Assembly (NCBI GenBank): GCA_902490055.1
Contig: CABUCP010000229.1
Location: 1 to 5,858, forward strand
Direction of reading: 5' to 3'
Length of the DNA stretch: 5,858 bases
DNA from: an uncultured Klebsiella sp.
GTDB lineage: Bacteria; Pseudomonadota; Gammaproteobacteria; Enterobacterales; Enterobacteriaceae
In this document: piece after piece, positions 1 through 5,858 of the stretch
Position numbering within the stretch: position 1 is the first letter of the stretch
Layout: the number at the start of each line of letters is the position of its first letter
Notes under the pieces: generated by a model
What the model was told of the DNA's origin: nothing
Database searches by the model: none
The model's input: only the letters and a program-made list of their open reading frames with translations
Program-made: the position numbers and the translations under genes

Positions 1-145
1 AGGACACATCATTCAATACCAAGAGGCCGGGCTTCGTACCGGATAGATATTTACTAAAAACCGACAGTCGTTGTCGCTGAGGAATAGAAAGAAATGGGGC
101 AATTTTTTGCTTACGCGCTGGCGCTCGCCGTAAAAGGGGATAACT
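1..145. other. Leader region upstream of plaP, no assignable gene
   Basis: No gene can be assigned in these 145 bases. Short open tails run in from the left edge: one + frame ends in TAG at 44-46 (reading GHIIQYQEAGLRTG) and another ends in TAA at 55-57. Neither resembles the C-terminus I remember for YeeY, the LysR-type regulator that precedes plaP in E. coli, so I do not call a partial gene. A small hairpin (CGACA 62-66 / TGTCG 72-76) is present. I see no convincing -35/-10 pair. The only strong signal is the plaP ribosome binding site, AGGGGA at 135-140, five bases before the ATG. Confidence 0.4.
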
Positions 146-1504
146 ATGTCGCATAACGCTACTCCAAATACCTCTCGCGTGGAATTACGTAAAACGCTTA
201 CGTTAGTTCCGGTTGTAATGATGGGCCTGGCCTATATGCAGCCGATGACGCTGTTCGATACGTTTGGTATCGTCTCTGGATTGACTGATGGTCACGTTGC
301 GACGGCCTACGCCTTCGCGCTGATCGCCATTCTCTTCACGGCATTGAGCTACGGTAAACTGGTTCGCCGTTTCCCGTCAGCGGGTTCCGCTTATACCTAC
401 GCCCAGAAATCCATTAGCCCGGCCGTTGGCTTTATGGTTGGCTGGTCATCGCTGCTGGACTACCTGTTCATGCCGATGATCAATATTCTGCTGGCGAAAA
501 TTTACTTTGAAGCGCTGGTGCCTTCTATTCCGTCGTGGATCTTCGTGGTTGCGCTGGTGGGCTTTATGACCATCTCCAACCTGCGCAGCATCAAGGCTGT
601 GGCAAACTTCAATACTCTGATCGTGGTTTTACAGATGGGTATTGTGGCGGTGATTGTTGGCCTGATTATCTACGGCGTCGCGCATGGTGAAGGCGCGGGC
701 ACGCTGACCAGCACCCGTCCGTTCTGGTCTGAAGGCGCGCACGTGGTGCCGATGATTACCGGCGCGACTATCCTGTGCTTCTCGTTCCTCGGCTTTGACG
801 GTATCTCTTCTCTGTCTGAAGAAACCAAAGACGCAGAGCGCGTGATTCCGAAGGCTATCTTTCTGACTGCGCTGATTGGCGGCCTGATCTTTATCGGGGC
901 ATCCTACTTCCTGCAGCTGTACTTCCCGGACATCTCACGCTTTAAAGATCCGGACGCGTCGCAGCCTGAAATCATGCTGTACGTCGCGGGCAAAACCTTC
1001 CAGTGGGGCGTGCTGATTTTCTCCAGCGTCACCGTACTGGCATCCGGTATGGCCGCGCATGCAGGCGTTTCCCGTCTGATGTACGTGATGGGCCGCGACG
1101 GCGTGTTCCCGACGCGTTTCTTCGGTTATGTTCATCCGAAGTGGCGTACTCCGGCATGGAACGTTCTGCTGGTTGGCGCGATTGCTCTGCTGGCGATTAA
1201 ATTTGACCTCGTCACGGCGACGGCGCTGATTAACTTCGGCGCGCTGGTGGCATTCACCTTCGTTAACCTGTCGGTGATCTCCCAGTTCTGGATCCGTGAA
1301 AAGCGTAACAAGACGCTGAAAGACCACTTCAACTATCTGGTTCTGCCGGTTTGCGGCGCGCTGACCGTTGGCGCACTGTGGATCAACCTGGAAGAGAGCT
1401 CCATGGTTCTCGGCCTGATCTGGGGCGGTATTGGTCTGGTCTACCTGGCCTGCGTAACCAAAAGCTTCCGCAACCCGGTACCGCAGTACGAAGACATCGC
1501 TTAA
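146..1504 (+). CDS. plaP: Putrescine importer PlaP (APC-family permease)
   Basis: This inner-membrane secondary transporter of the APC (amino acid-polyamine-organocation) superfamily, formerly YeeF in E. coli, takes up putrescine, probably by proton symport. The 452-residue length equals that of E. coli PlaP as I recall it, and long stretches are identical, including the N-terminus [20 protein letters not shown] and the C-terminus [12 protein letters not shown]. The protein is hydrophobic throughout, consistent with about 12 membrane helices. It has the family's early helix block (about residues 20-70), a [13 protein letters not shown] segment after the second helix, and the motif [20 protein letters not shown] at 216-235, characteristic of APC permeases after TM6. 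The ATG at 146 has AGGGGA five bases upstream and matches the E. coli start. The gene ends in TAA, followed after 17 bases by an intrinsic terminator, so it appears to be transcribed separately from what follows. Polyamine import by PlaP has been tied to surface motility and pili in E. coli/Proteus work. No truncation or frameshift is seen. Confidence 0.96.
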   Translation: MSHNATPNTSRVELRKTLTLVPVVMMGLAYMQPMTLFDTFGIVSGLTDGHVATAYAFALIAILFTALSYGKLVRRFPSAGSAYTYAQKSISPAVGFMVGWSSLLDYLFMPMINILLAKIYFEALVPSIPSWIFVVALVGFMTISNLRSIKAVANFNTLIVVLQMGIVAVIVGLIIYGVAHGEGAGTLTSTRPFWSEGAHVVPMITGATILCFSFLGFDGISSLSEETKDAERVIPKAIFLTALIGGLIFIGASYFLQLYFPDISRFKDPDASQPEIMLYVAGKTFQWGVLIFSSVTVLASGMAAHAGVSRLMYVMGRDGVFPTRFFGYVHPKWRTPAWNVLLVGAIALLAIKFDLVTATALINFGALVAFTFVNLSVISQFWIREKRNKTLKDHFNYLVLPVCGALTVGALWINLEESSMVLGLIWGGIGLVYLACVTKSFRNPVPQYEDIA

Positions 1505-1521
1505 TCACGCGCTGTGATAAG

Positions 1522-1551
1522 AAAAGCCGAGGGGAAACCTTCGGCTTTTTT
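1522..1551 (+). terminator. Intrinsic terminator of plaP, possibly bidirectional
   Basis: A strong GC-centred hairpin lies 17 bases after the plaP stop. Left arm AAAAGCCGAGGG (1522-1533) pairs with right arm CCTTCGGCTTTT (1538-1549), with one G-T wobble, around a GAAA tetraloop (1534-1537), and a run of T follows to 1551. Read on the - strand, the same hairpin is followed by TTTTCTT, so it could also stop the convergent ArsR-family gene, whose stop codon lies about 80 bases away. Confidence 0.9.
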
Positions 1552-1575
1552 GTATCTGGCGTTTGCTGATTTTCT

Positions 1576-1606
1576 CCGATGGCGGCTGTCGCCCTACCTG
1601 GGCTAC
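1576..1606 (-). repeat. Degenerate REP-like element
   Basis: This stretch contains a GGCGGC...CGCC core followed by GGGCTAC. It aligns with the reverse complement of the clear REP element at 4334-4368. By eye about 26 of 35 positions match with one gap, including the 9-base block GATGGCGGC and the 7-base block GGGCTAC. It lies in the convergent gap between plaP and the ArsR-family gene, the usual place for REP elements, and points opposite to the copy downstream of fusA2. The outer stem is decayed. An adjacent weak stem (CTGGT 1606-1610 / ACCAG 1619-1623) has no T-tract. Apart from the terminator and this element, nothing else is seen between plaP and the next gene. Confidence 0.6.
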
Positions 1607-1633
1607 TGGTTTCTACGGACCAGAGATCTAGTG

Positions 1634-1945
1634 CTACTGTTCTTGTCGCATCACGCTAAGCAGCGTATCCAACAGCCCCGGGAAGCGGGCATCTAAATCG
1701 TCACGGCGCAGCGAGATTAAATTTTCTCGCCCCTGGGGCCGCTGCCAGATCACGCCGCTATCGCGCAGCACCCGCCAGTGGTGGGTCATGGTGGATTTCG
1801 CGATATCTTCTTTACGCAGAGCGTTGCAGGTTTGTTCGCTACCGTCGGCCAGCGTGCGGATTATTTCCAGCCGCAGGGGGTTGCCGAGGGCAAAAAGGAC
1901 ATTTTCGAGGCGAATTTGTTCACGTTCGGGGTGATTGGCGATCAT
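1634..1945 (-). CDS. ArsR-family winged-helix transcriptional regulator
   Basis: This 103-residue protein has the size and layout of an ArsR/SmtB-family dimeric repressor. An N-terminal helix leads into ALGNPLRLEIIRTLADG (residues 19-35), a family hallmark. The helix-turn-helix follows, with recognition helix KSTMTHHWRVLRDSGVI (50-66), then a wing with QRPQGRENLISLRRDDL (68-84), and a short C-terminal helix probably used for dimerisation. The CxC metal site of classic arsenic sensors (ELCVCDL) is absent. The only cysteine is Cys40, near where that motif would lie, so the inducer is unknown. The start is ATG at 1945, with AGGA (1951-1954 on this strand) five bases upstream; the stop is TAG. 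The gene is divergent from the EF-G paralogue, with 237 bases between the start codons and a dyad in the gap. Control of that gene and autoregulation are therefore likely, by analogy with most divergently placed ArsR genes. It is not E. coli ArsR itself, and I cannot give a gene name. Confidence 0.88.
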   Translation of the reverse strand: MIANHPEREQIRLENVLFALGNPLRLEIIRTLADGSEQTCNALRKEDIAKSTMTHHWRVLRDSGVIWQRPQGRENLISLRRDDLDARFPGLLDTLLSVMRQEQ

Positions 1946-2060
1946 AATATTCCTGTGTCGGCGGTGGTGCTGTTCACGCGAACGGCAGTCCGTATCGGCG
2001 GCTGGCGGCTAATATACCCAAACTCCTTTTCTTACGCCACGCGCGCCGTCGCAACCTGCC

Positions 2061-2077
2061 GATAGCAATGATAGCAA
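2061..2077. repeat. Tandem direct repeat GATAGCAA beside the dyad
   Basis: GATAGCAA occurs twice with a 9-base period (2061-2068 and 2070-2077), ending two bases before the dyad that starts at 2080. A related GATAG recurs at 2112-2116 on the other side. Direct repeats next to an operator can be extra protein contacts, but the copies are short and could be chance in this AT-rich stretch. Confidence 0.4.
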
Positions 2078-2079
2078 AA

Positions 2080-2114
2080 ATAGTTCGAATATACTCGTAC
2101 AGTTGTACTATGAT
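2080..2114. promoter_or_regulatory. Putative ArsR-type operator over the fusA2 promoter
   Basis: An imperfect inverted repeat is formed by ATAGTTCGAATATAC (2080-2094) and GTACAGTTGTACTAT (2097-2111), with a 2-base gap and 11 of 15 positions symmetric. A dyad with a 2-base centre resembles the 12-2-12 operators known for ArsR/SmtB proteins. It lies in the divergent gap and overlaps promoter-like hexamers. For fusA2 these are -10 candidates TATGAT (2109-2114, 5/6) or TACTAT (2106-2111), with only a poor -35 (TTCGAA, 2084-2089). For the regulator on the - strand, TATATT (2093-2088) is preceded 17 bases away by CTATCA (2116-2111). Binding here would block both genes. The promoter hexamers are weaker evidence than the dyad. 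Confidence 0.55.
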
Positions 2115-2133
2115 AGATGCCGTAAACCTAACC

Positions 2134-2150
2134 GCGGCAGATTTAGCCGC
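2134..2150 (+). other. Small stem-loop in the fusA2 5' leader
   Basis: GCGGC (2134-2138) and GCCGC (2146-2150) can form a 5-bp stem with a 7-base loop, ending 32 bases before the fusA2 ATG. It lies within the likely transcribed leader and does not cover the Shine-Dalgarno (AAGGA, 2172-2176). It may be incidental. I see no riboswitch-like fold or leader peptide. Confidence 0.25.
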
Positions 2151-2182
2151 TAACTGACAGTCAATACGACTAAGGACGCATC

Positions 2183-4285
2183 ATGCCCCGACCCATCCCC
2201 CTCGAACGTTATCGCAACATCGGTATCTCCGCGCATATCGATGCCGGCAAAACCACCACCACTGAGCGCATTCTGTTTTATACCGGAATGAGCCATAAGC
2301 TGGGTGAAGTACACGATGGCGCGGCAACCACCGACTGGATGGCACAGGAGCAGGAGCGCGGGATCACGATTACCTCCGCTGCGGTGAGTTGCTTCTGGCC
2401 CGGTATGGACCGCAGTTTTGAGCCGCATCGTATCAATATCATCGATACCCCGGGGCACGTCGACTTCACCATTGAAGTGGAACGCTCTATGCGGGTACTC
2501 GACGGCGCGGTGATGGTCTATGACTCGGTCGGCGGCGTGCAGCCGCAGTCGGAAACCGTCTGGCGGCAGGCCAATAAATATCACGTACCGCGGTTAGCGT
2601 TCGTCAATAAAATGGATCGTCCGGGCGCTGACTTCTTCCGCGTGGTGCAGATGATGATCGACCGCCTGAAGGCGAATCCGGTACCGATTGCGATCCCCAT
2701 TGGCGCCGAAGAGCATTTCACCGGCGTCGTCGACCTGATTAAAATGCGCGCTATTCTGTGGGACGACGCGACTCAGGGCATGACGTTCAGCTATGCGCCG
2801 GTTCCCGATAATCTGCTGGCGACGGCTCAGCAGTGGCGGGATAAAATGGTGTCGGCGGCGGCAGAAGCCAGCGATGAACTGATGGATAAATACCTCGAAA
2901 GCGGCGAACTGAGCGAAGCGGAAATGGTTAGCGGGTTGCGTAAACGCACGATTAACGGCGAGATCCAGCCGGTACTCTGCGGCAGCGCCTTTAAAAATAA
3001 AGGCGTACAGCGGATGCTCGATGCGGTGATTGAGTTGATGCCATCGCCGCTGGATATTCCGGCGATTCAGGGCGTTGACGAAAAAGGTCAACCGGCGGAA
3101 CGTCACCCGAGCGATGATGAGCCGTTGTCCGCGCTGGCGTTCAAACTGATGACCGACCCCTACGTCGGCCAGCTAACCTTTATCCGCGTCTACTCCGGAA
3201 CGCTGAAAAAAGGCGATGCGGTGTTTAACCCGGTGAAGGGCAAGAAAGAGCGCATCGGACGCATCGTACTGATGCATGCCAACGACCGTCACGAAGTCGA
3301 TGAACTGCATGCTGGTGATATTGCCGCCTGCGTTGGGCTGAAAGATGTGACGACGGGCGATACGCTGTGCGACCCGGACGCGGTGATCACTCTTGAGCGC
3401 ATGGAGTTCCCGGAACCGGTGATCTCACTGGCGATTGAGCCGAAGACCAAAGCCGATCAGGAGAAAATGGGCATTGCGCTACAGCGCCTGGCTTCTGAGG
3501 ACCCGTCATTCCGTCTGCATACGGATGAAGAGTCCGGGCAGACGATTATCTCCGGGATGGGCGAACTACATCTGGAAATTATCGTCGACCGTATGAAGCG
3601 CGAGTTTGGCGTGGAGGCGAATATTGGTCGCCCGCAGGTGACCTACCGCGAAACCATTCGTAAAACGGTGAAAGAGGTTGAAGGTAAGTTTGTCCGTCAA
3701 TCCGGCGGTAAAGGGCAATATGGTCACGTGGTACTGACTCTGGAACCGTTAGCGCCTGGGAGCGGCTTTGTGTTTGAGGATGCGACTAAAGGTGGGGTGG
3801 TGCCGCGCGAGTACATCCCTTCCGTGGAGAAAGGATTGCGCGAAGCGATGGGAACCGGGGTGCTGGCAGGTTATCCGGTCGTCGACGTTAAAGCGACTCT
3901 GACGTTTGGTTCGTACCATGACGTCGATTCATCAGAAATGGCTTTCCGTATGGCGGCGATTTTCGGCTTCAAGGAGGGGGCACGCAAAGCGGACCCGGTG
4001 ATCCTTGAGCCGGTGATGCATGTCGAGGTGGAGACGCCGGAAGAGTACGCCGGGAATATTATGGGCGATCTCTCTTCCCGCCGCGGGATGGTGCAGGGGA
4101 TGGAAGAGCGTTTCGGCAGCCAGATAATCCGTGCCGATGTGCCGCTGGCCGAAATGTTCGGTTATTCCACTACGCTGCGTTCGATGTCGCAAGGGCGCGC
4201 CACCTACAGCATGGAGTTCCACCATTACGCAGAAGCGCCGCGTAACGTGGCCGATGAGATTATTGCCAGCCGCGCTAAAGGCTAA
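2183..4285 (+). CDS. fusA2: Elongation factor G paralogue (EF-G, FusA2-type)
   Basis: This 700-residue cytoplasmic translational GTPase aligns end to end with E. coli EF-G (704 residues). EF-G drives tRNA-mRNA translocation on the ribosome and, with RRF, ribosome recycling. Visible motifs are G1 AHIDAGKT (17-24), the switch I block ending in ERGITI (58-63), G3 DTPGH (88-92) with catalytic His92, G4 NKMD (142-145) and G5 SAFKNKG (268-274). Domains II-III carry [11 protein letters not shown] and GELHL (460-464). In domain IV the tip loops [10 protein letters not shown] and SYHDVDSSE are intact, with His579 equivalent to E. coli His583; domain V contains [10 protein letters not shown]. This rules out LepA, BipA, RF3 and TetM-type proteins. 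Against E. coli it is about 3 residues shorter after Ser527 and 2 shorter around residue 300. Position 114 is Asp in place of Cys, while Cys266 is kept; extra cysteines are Cys70 and Cys383. The start is ATG with AAGGA six bases upstream. The gene stands alone, away from any rpsL-rpsG-fusA-tufA operon, beside a divergent ArsR-type regulator, so it is probably a conditionally expressed second copy. The symbol only marks paralogy. Confidence 0.93.
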   Translation: MPRPIPLERYRNIGISAHIDAGKTTTTERILFYTGMSHKLGEVHDGAATTDWMAQEQERGITITSAAVSCFWPGMDRSFEPHRINIIDTPGHVDFTIEVERSMRVLDGAVMVYDSVGGVQPQSETVWRQANKYHVPRLAFVNKMDRPGADFFRVVQMMIDRLKANPVPIAIPIGAEEHFTGVVDLIKMRAILWDDATQGMTFSYAPVPDNLLATAQQWRDKMVSAAAEASDELMDKYLESGELSEAEMVSGLRKRTINGEIQPVLCGSAFKNKGVQRMLDAVIELMPSPLDIPAIQGVDEKGQPAERHPSDDEPLSALAFKLMTDPYVGQLTFIRVYSGTLKKGDAVFNPVKGKKERIGRIVLMHANDRHEVDELHAGDIAACVGLKDVTTGDTLCDPDAVITLERMEFPEPVISLAIEPKTKADQEKMGIALQRLASEDPSFRLHTDEESGQTIISGMGELHLEIIVDRMKREFGVEANIGRPQVTYRETIRKTVKEVEGKFVRQSGGKGQYGHVVLTLEPLAPGSGFVFEDATKGGVVPREYIPSVEKGLREAMGTGVLAGYPVVDVKATLTFGSYHDVDSSEMAFRMAAIFGFKEGARKADPVILEPVMHVEVETPEEYAGNIMGDLSSRRGMVQGMEERFGSQIIRADVPLAEMFGYSTTLRSMSQGRATYSMEFHHYAEAPRNVADEIIASRAKG

Positions 4286-4289
4286 ACAA

Positions 4290-4317
4290 CGTACCCGGGT
4301 GTCATACCCGGGTTACG
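4290..4317 (+). terminator. Hairpin after fusA2, weak terminator candidate
   Basis: Beginning four bases after the fusA2 stop, CGTACCCGGGT (4290-4300) pairs with ACCCGGG plus TACG (4306-4317), with one bulged T and a 5-base loop. The stem is 11 bp and GC-rich, but no T-tract follows on the + strand, so it is not a canonical intrinsic terminator. It may act together with the adjacent REP element to limit 3' exonuclease decay or slow polymerase between the convergent genes. Confidence 0.5.
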
Positions 4318-4333
4318 AGTCCAGTCACAGTTG

Positions 4334-4368
4334 GTAGCCCGGATAAGGCGTACGCCGCCATCCGGGGG
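4334..4368 (+). repeat. REP (repetitive extragenic palindromic) element
   Basis: The outer stem CCCGGAT (4338-4344) / ATCCGGG (4360-4366) encloses the perfect inner palindrome GGCGTACGCC (4347-4356), with short unpaired bases between, and is preceded by GTAG. The GTAGCCCGGATAAGGCG start is the typical enterobacterial REP form. It sits in the 95-base convergent gap between fusA2 and sbcB, where REP elements usually occur and can stabilise upstream mRNA or aid termination. A decayed, oppositely oriented relative lies at 1576-1606. It is a single unit, not a REP pair. Confidence 0.85.
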
Positions 4369-4380
4369 ATTTCTCATTAC

Positions 4381-5802
4381 TTAAACAATATCCTGCGCAT
4401 ACTGCCACAGCGCTTTCAACAGCGCCTGTTTCTCACTATCGTCGGCATACTGCTGATACATCACCTGTAGCTCATCGGCGTAGGCCTGTAAAAACTCCGG
4501 CGTAAACACGTTACGGCGATGCTCTAACCAGCGCTGCTGCTCGTTTTCATCGAGCGTGCCCGGGAAGTTGCGCGCGCGATAGTTAAACAGTAGTCGCTCA
4601 ATACGCTTATCGGCGAAAGTGATGTCGAGCGCCGGCAGATTTTTGGGCTCGGTCTCGAGGACGATTTTCATCGCCGCGCGATCGGCATCGCTAAAGAATC
4701 CGTTATAGAGCTGCGCATCAACGTTATGAGACGGCACGAACGGCTCGGCTTCGGCATACAGCGCCACCACCTTCTCGCGCACCTGTGGATTAGCGCGCAG
4801 CAGCTGCGCGTTTTCGAGACAGCGCTGAATATTAATACCTAAGCGGTCGGCATCCTGCGGGCGCAGCGTATTGGCCTGCGCCAACACCGGGCACTTATTT
4901 AAGTGCACCAGCTTAATGGGCGCAGCAGGTAAATCACCAAGTTCGGCTCTGGGGGTATATAAACGCTCGCGCAGAGTATCGGCATCGAGCTCCAGCAGCG
5001 GCGACATATCGCCTGCCAGATCAACCATAATGACCGCATTACGGTTGTCCGGATGCCAGGCCAGAGGCGCGACCAGGCTGGTATTGCCGCGTGCGGCGCC
5101 AAACATCCCGGAAACGTGAACCAGCGGTTTTATTTGCGGGACGTCAATCAGCGTCGCCAGTTTGCGCTTATTACGATGACTGTACAGATAATCAAACAGG
5201 CGCGGCTGTTGGGTCTTTACCAGTTTCGCCATGGCGATAGTGGCATAAACATCAGCCATCGCGTCGTGAGCGTTGCTGTGTTCGATACCGTTAGCGATGG
5301 TCAGGTGCTCAAGGCGGAAGCTCGGCAGACCGTCTTCGTTTTCCGGCCAGTTGATACCTTCCGGGCGTAGGGCATAGCAGGCGCGCATCACATCCAGCAG
5401 ATCCCAGCGTGAGTTATCGTGCTGCCAGCTCCAGGCGTAAGGATCGTAAAAGTTGCGATAAAAGATATTACGGCTGACTTCGTCATCGAAACGGACGTTG
5501 TTGTAACCGACGATACAGGTTTTCGGTACCGTGAACAGATCGTTGATGCGACGGGCGAAAGCGGCTTCGTTATCGCCTTTGGCCAGCGCTTCCTGCGGCG
5601 TAATACCGGTGATCATCACCGCCTGCGGCTGCGGCAGGTAGTCATCCGCAGGTTTGCAGTAGAAGACTTCCGGTTCGCCAATGATATTCAGATCTTCATC
5701 GGTGCGGATGGCGGCGAACTGCGCCGGCCGGTCAAGTGAGGGGCTGGTGCCGAAGGTCTCGTAGTCGTGGAAGAGGAAGGATTGTTGTTCGCCATTTTTC
5801 AT
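4381..5802 (-). CDS. sbcB: Exodeoxyribonuclease I (3'-5' ssDNA exonuclease)
   Basis: SbcB (ExoI) degrades single-stranded DNA from the 3' end in mismatch repair and recombination; in E. coli, sbcB mutations suppress recBC defects and the protein binds SSB. The sequence matches E. coli SbcB nearly collinearly. All DEDDh catalytic residues are present: Asp13 and Glu15 in FHDYETFG, Asp106 in NNVRFDDE, and His179 and Asp184 in AHDAMAD, each two less than the E. coli numbers 15, 17, 108, 181 and 186. The exonuclease domain is followed by the SH3-like region and the C-terminal helical domain ending LLKALWQYAQDIV. From the ATG at 5802 the protein has 473 residues, against 475 in E. coli. An in-frame TTG at 5808 would give exactly 475 and lies at better spacing (7 bases) from a GAG-containing purine stretch, so the start is ambiguous; I chose ATG. 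The gene converges on fusA2 across the REP element. Confidence 0.95.
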   Translation of the reverse strand: MKNGEQQSFLFHDYETFGTSPSLDRPAQFAAIRTDEDLNIIGEPEVFYCKPADDYLPQPQAVMITGITPQEALAKGDNEAAFARRINDLFTVPKTCIVGYNNVRFDDEVSRNIFYRNFYDPYAWSWQHDNSRWDLLDVMRACYALRPEGINWPENEDGLPSFRLEHLTIANGIEHSNAHDAMADVYATIAMAKLVKTQQPRLFDYLYSHRNKRKLATLIDVPQIKPLVHVSGMFGAARGNTSLVAPLAWHPDNRNAVIMVDLAGDMSPLLELDADTLRERLYTPRAELGDLPAAPIKLVHLNKCPVLAQANTLRPQDADRLGINIQRCLENAQLLRANPQVREKVVALYAEAEPFVPSHNVDAQLYNGFFSDADRAAMKIVLETEPKNLPALDITFADKRIERLLFNYRARNFPGTLDENEQQRWLEHRRNVFTPEFLQAYADELQVMYQQYADDSEKQALLKALWQYAQDIV

Positions 5803-5858
5803 TGTCAAAACTAGTCTCTTTGTGTCGGTTAATTTTTTGTTTTTAAACGATAAACAAC
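5803..5858 (-). promoter_or_regulatory. sbcB upstream leader
   Basis: This AT-rich stretch precedes sbcB on the - strand. It has a weak purine-rich ribosome binding site (AAAGAGA, about 5815-5821) and runs of A/T further upstream. No hexamer pair is good enough to call a promoter, and the window edge cuts the region off. Confidence 0.3.

Noticed and set aside
2..46. Possible C-terminal tail of an upstream gene (GHIIQYQEAGLRTG then stop)
   Set aside because: It is too short to identify. It loosely resembles a TusA-like ending, but the expected upstream neighbour is YeeY and the tail does not match what I remember of it.
935..1327. Long open frame antisense to plaP
   Set aside because: It lies wholly inside a confidently identified gene; its protein is rich in Arg/His/Gln with no recognisable domain, as expected for the reverse of a GC-biased coding frame.
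1778..2065. Open frame on the + strand over the ArsR gene and the divergent gap
   Set aside because: It runs antisense through the well-supported regulator gene, and the part beyond it overlaps the regulatory region. It matches no family I recognise.
2594..3106. 170-codon antisense open frame inside the EF-G gene
   Set aside because: It is a shadow of the EF-G reading frame. It has no recognisable family and a composition typical of antisense translation; the + strand frame is conserved along its full length.
2183..4285. EF-G paralogue as a ribosomal protection (TetM-type) or GTPase-dead EF-G2 protein
   Set aside because: All G motifs including His92 and both domain IV tip loops match canonical EF-G, and the sequence aligns with E. 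coli FusA throughout, unlike TetM or the GTPase-deficient Bacteroides-type paralogue.
1..5858. Insertion sequence, CRISPR array, tRNA or prophage remnants
   Set aside because: No transposase, spaced repeats, cloverleaf or integrase signature is visible. The arsR-fusA2 block has no terminal repeats apart from the REP-like elements.

Overview
This looks like a chromosomal segment of an enteric gammaproteobacterium (Enterobacteriaceae). PlaP and exonuclease I are close, full-length matches to the Escherichia coli proteins as I remember them, the GC content is moderately high, and REP-type palindromes sit in the intergenic gaps. The genus is uncertain. A Klebsiella/Raoultella/Enterobacter/Citrobacter-type genome fits, but the sequence alone does not settle it.

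Layout from left to right: a short leader (1-145); plaP, a putrescine importer on the + strand (146-1504), closed by a strong intrinsic terminator (1522-1551); a degenerate REP-like element (1576-1606); a small ArsR-family repressor gene on the - strand (1634-1945); a 237-bp divergent regulatory region with a 15-2-15 imperfect dyad over the likely promoter; a full-length second-type elongation factor G gene on the + strand (2183-4285), called fusA2 here; a 95-bp convergent gap with a hairpin and a well-formed REP element; and sbcB (exonuclease I) on the - strand (4381-5802).

In E. coli K-12, as I recall, plaP and sbcB are separated by yeeE-yeeD (tsuA-tsuB). Here that interval holds the divergent arsR-fusA2 pair, bracketed by two REP-like elements in opposite orientation. 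The pair is the accessory part of the window, and its two outer neighbours are conserved core genes. The simplest reading is that the ArsR-type protein binds the shared promoter region and controls an inducible spare EF-G.

The EF-G paralogue keeps the GTPase motifs and the domain IV tip, so it should be an active translocase. It has Asp at position 114, where E. coli EF-G has the Cys reported to form an inactivating disulfide with Cys266. It also lacks the codon bias expected of a highly expressed housekeeping EF-G. Together these suggest a stress-conditional replacement translocase, which is an inference and not something the sequence shows directly.
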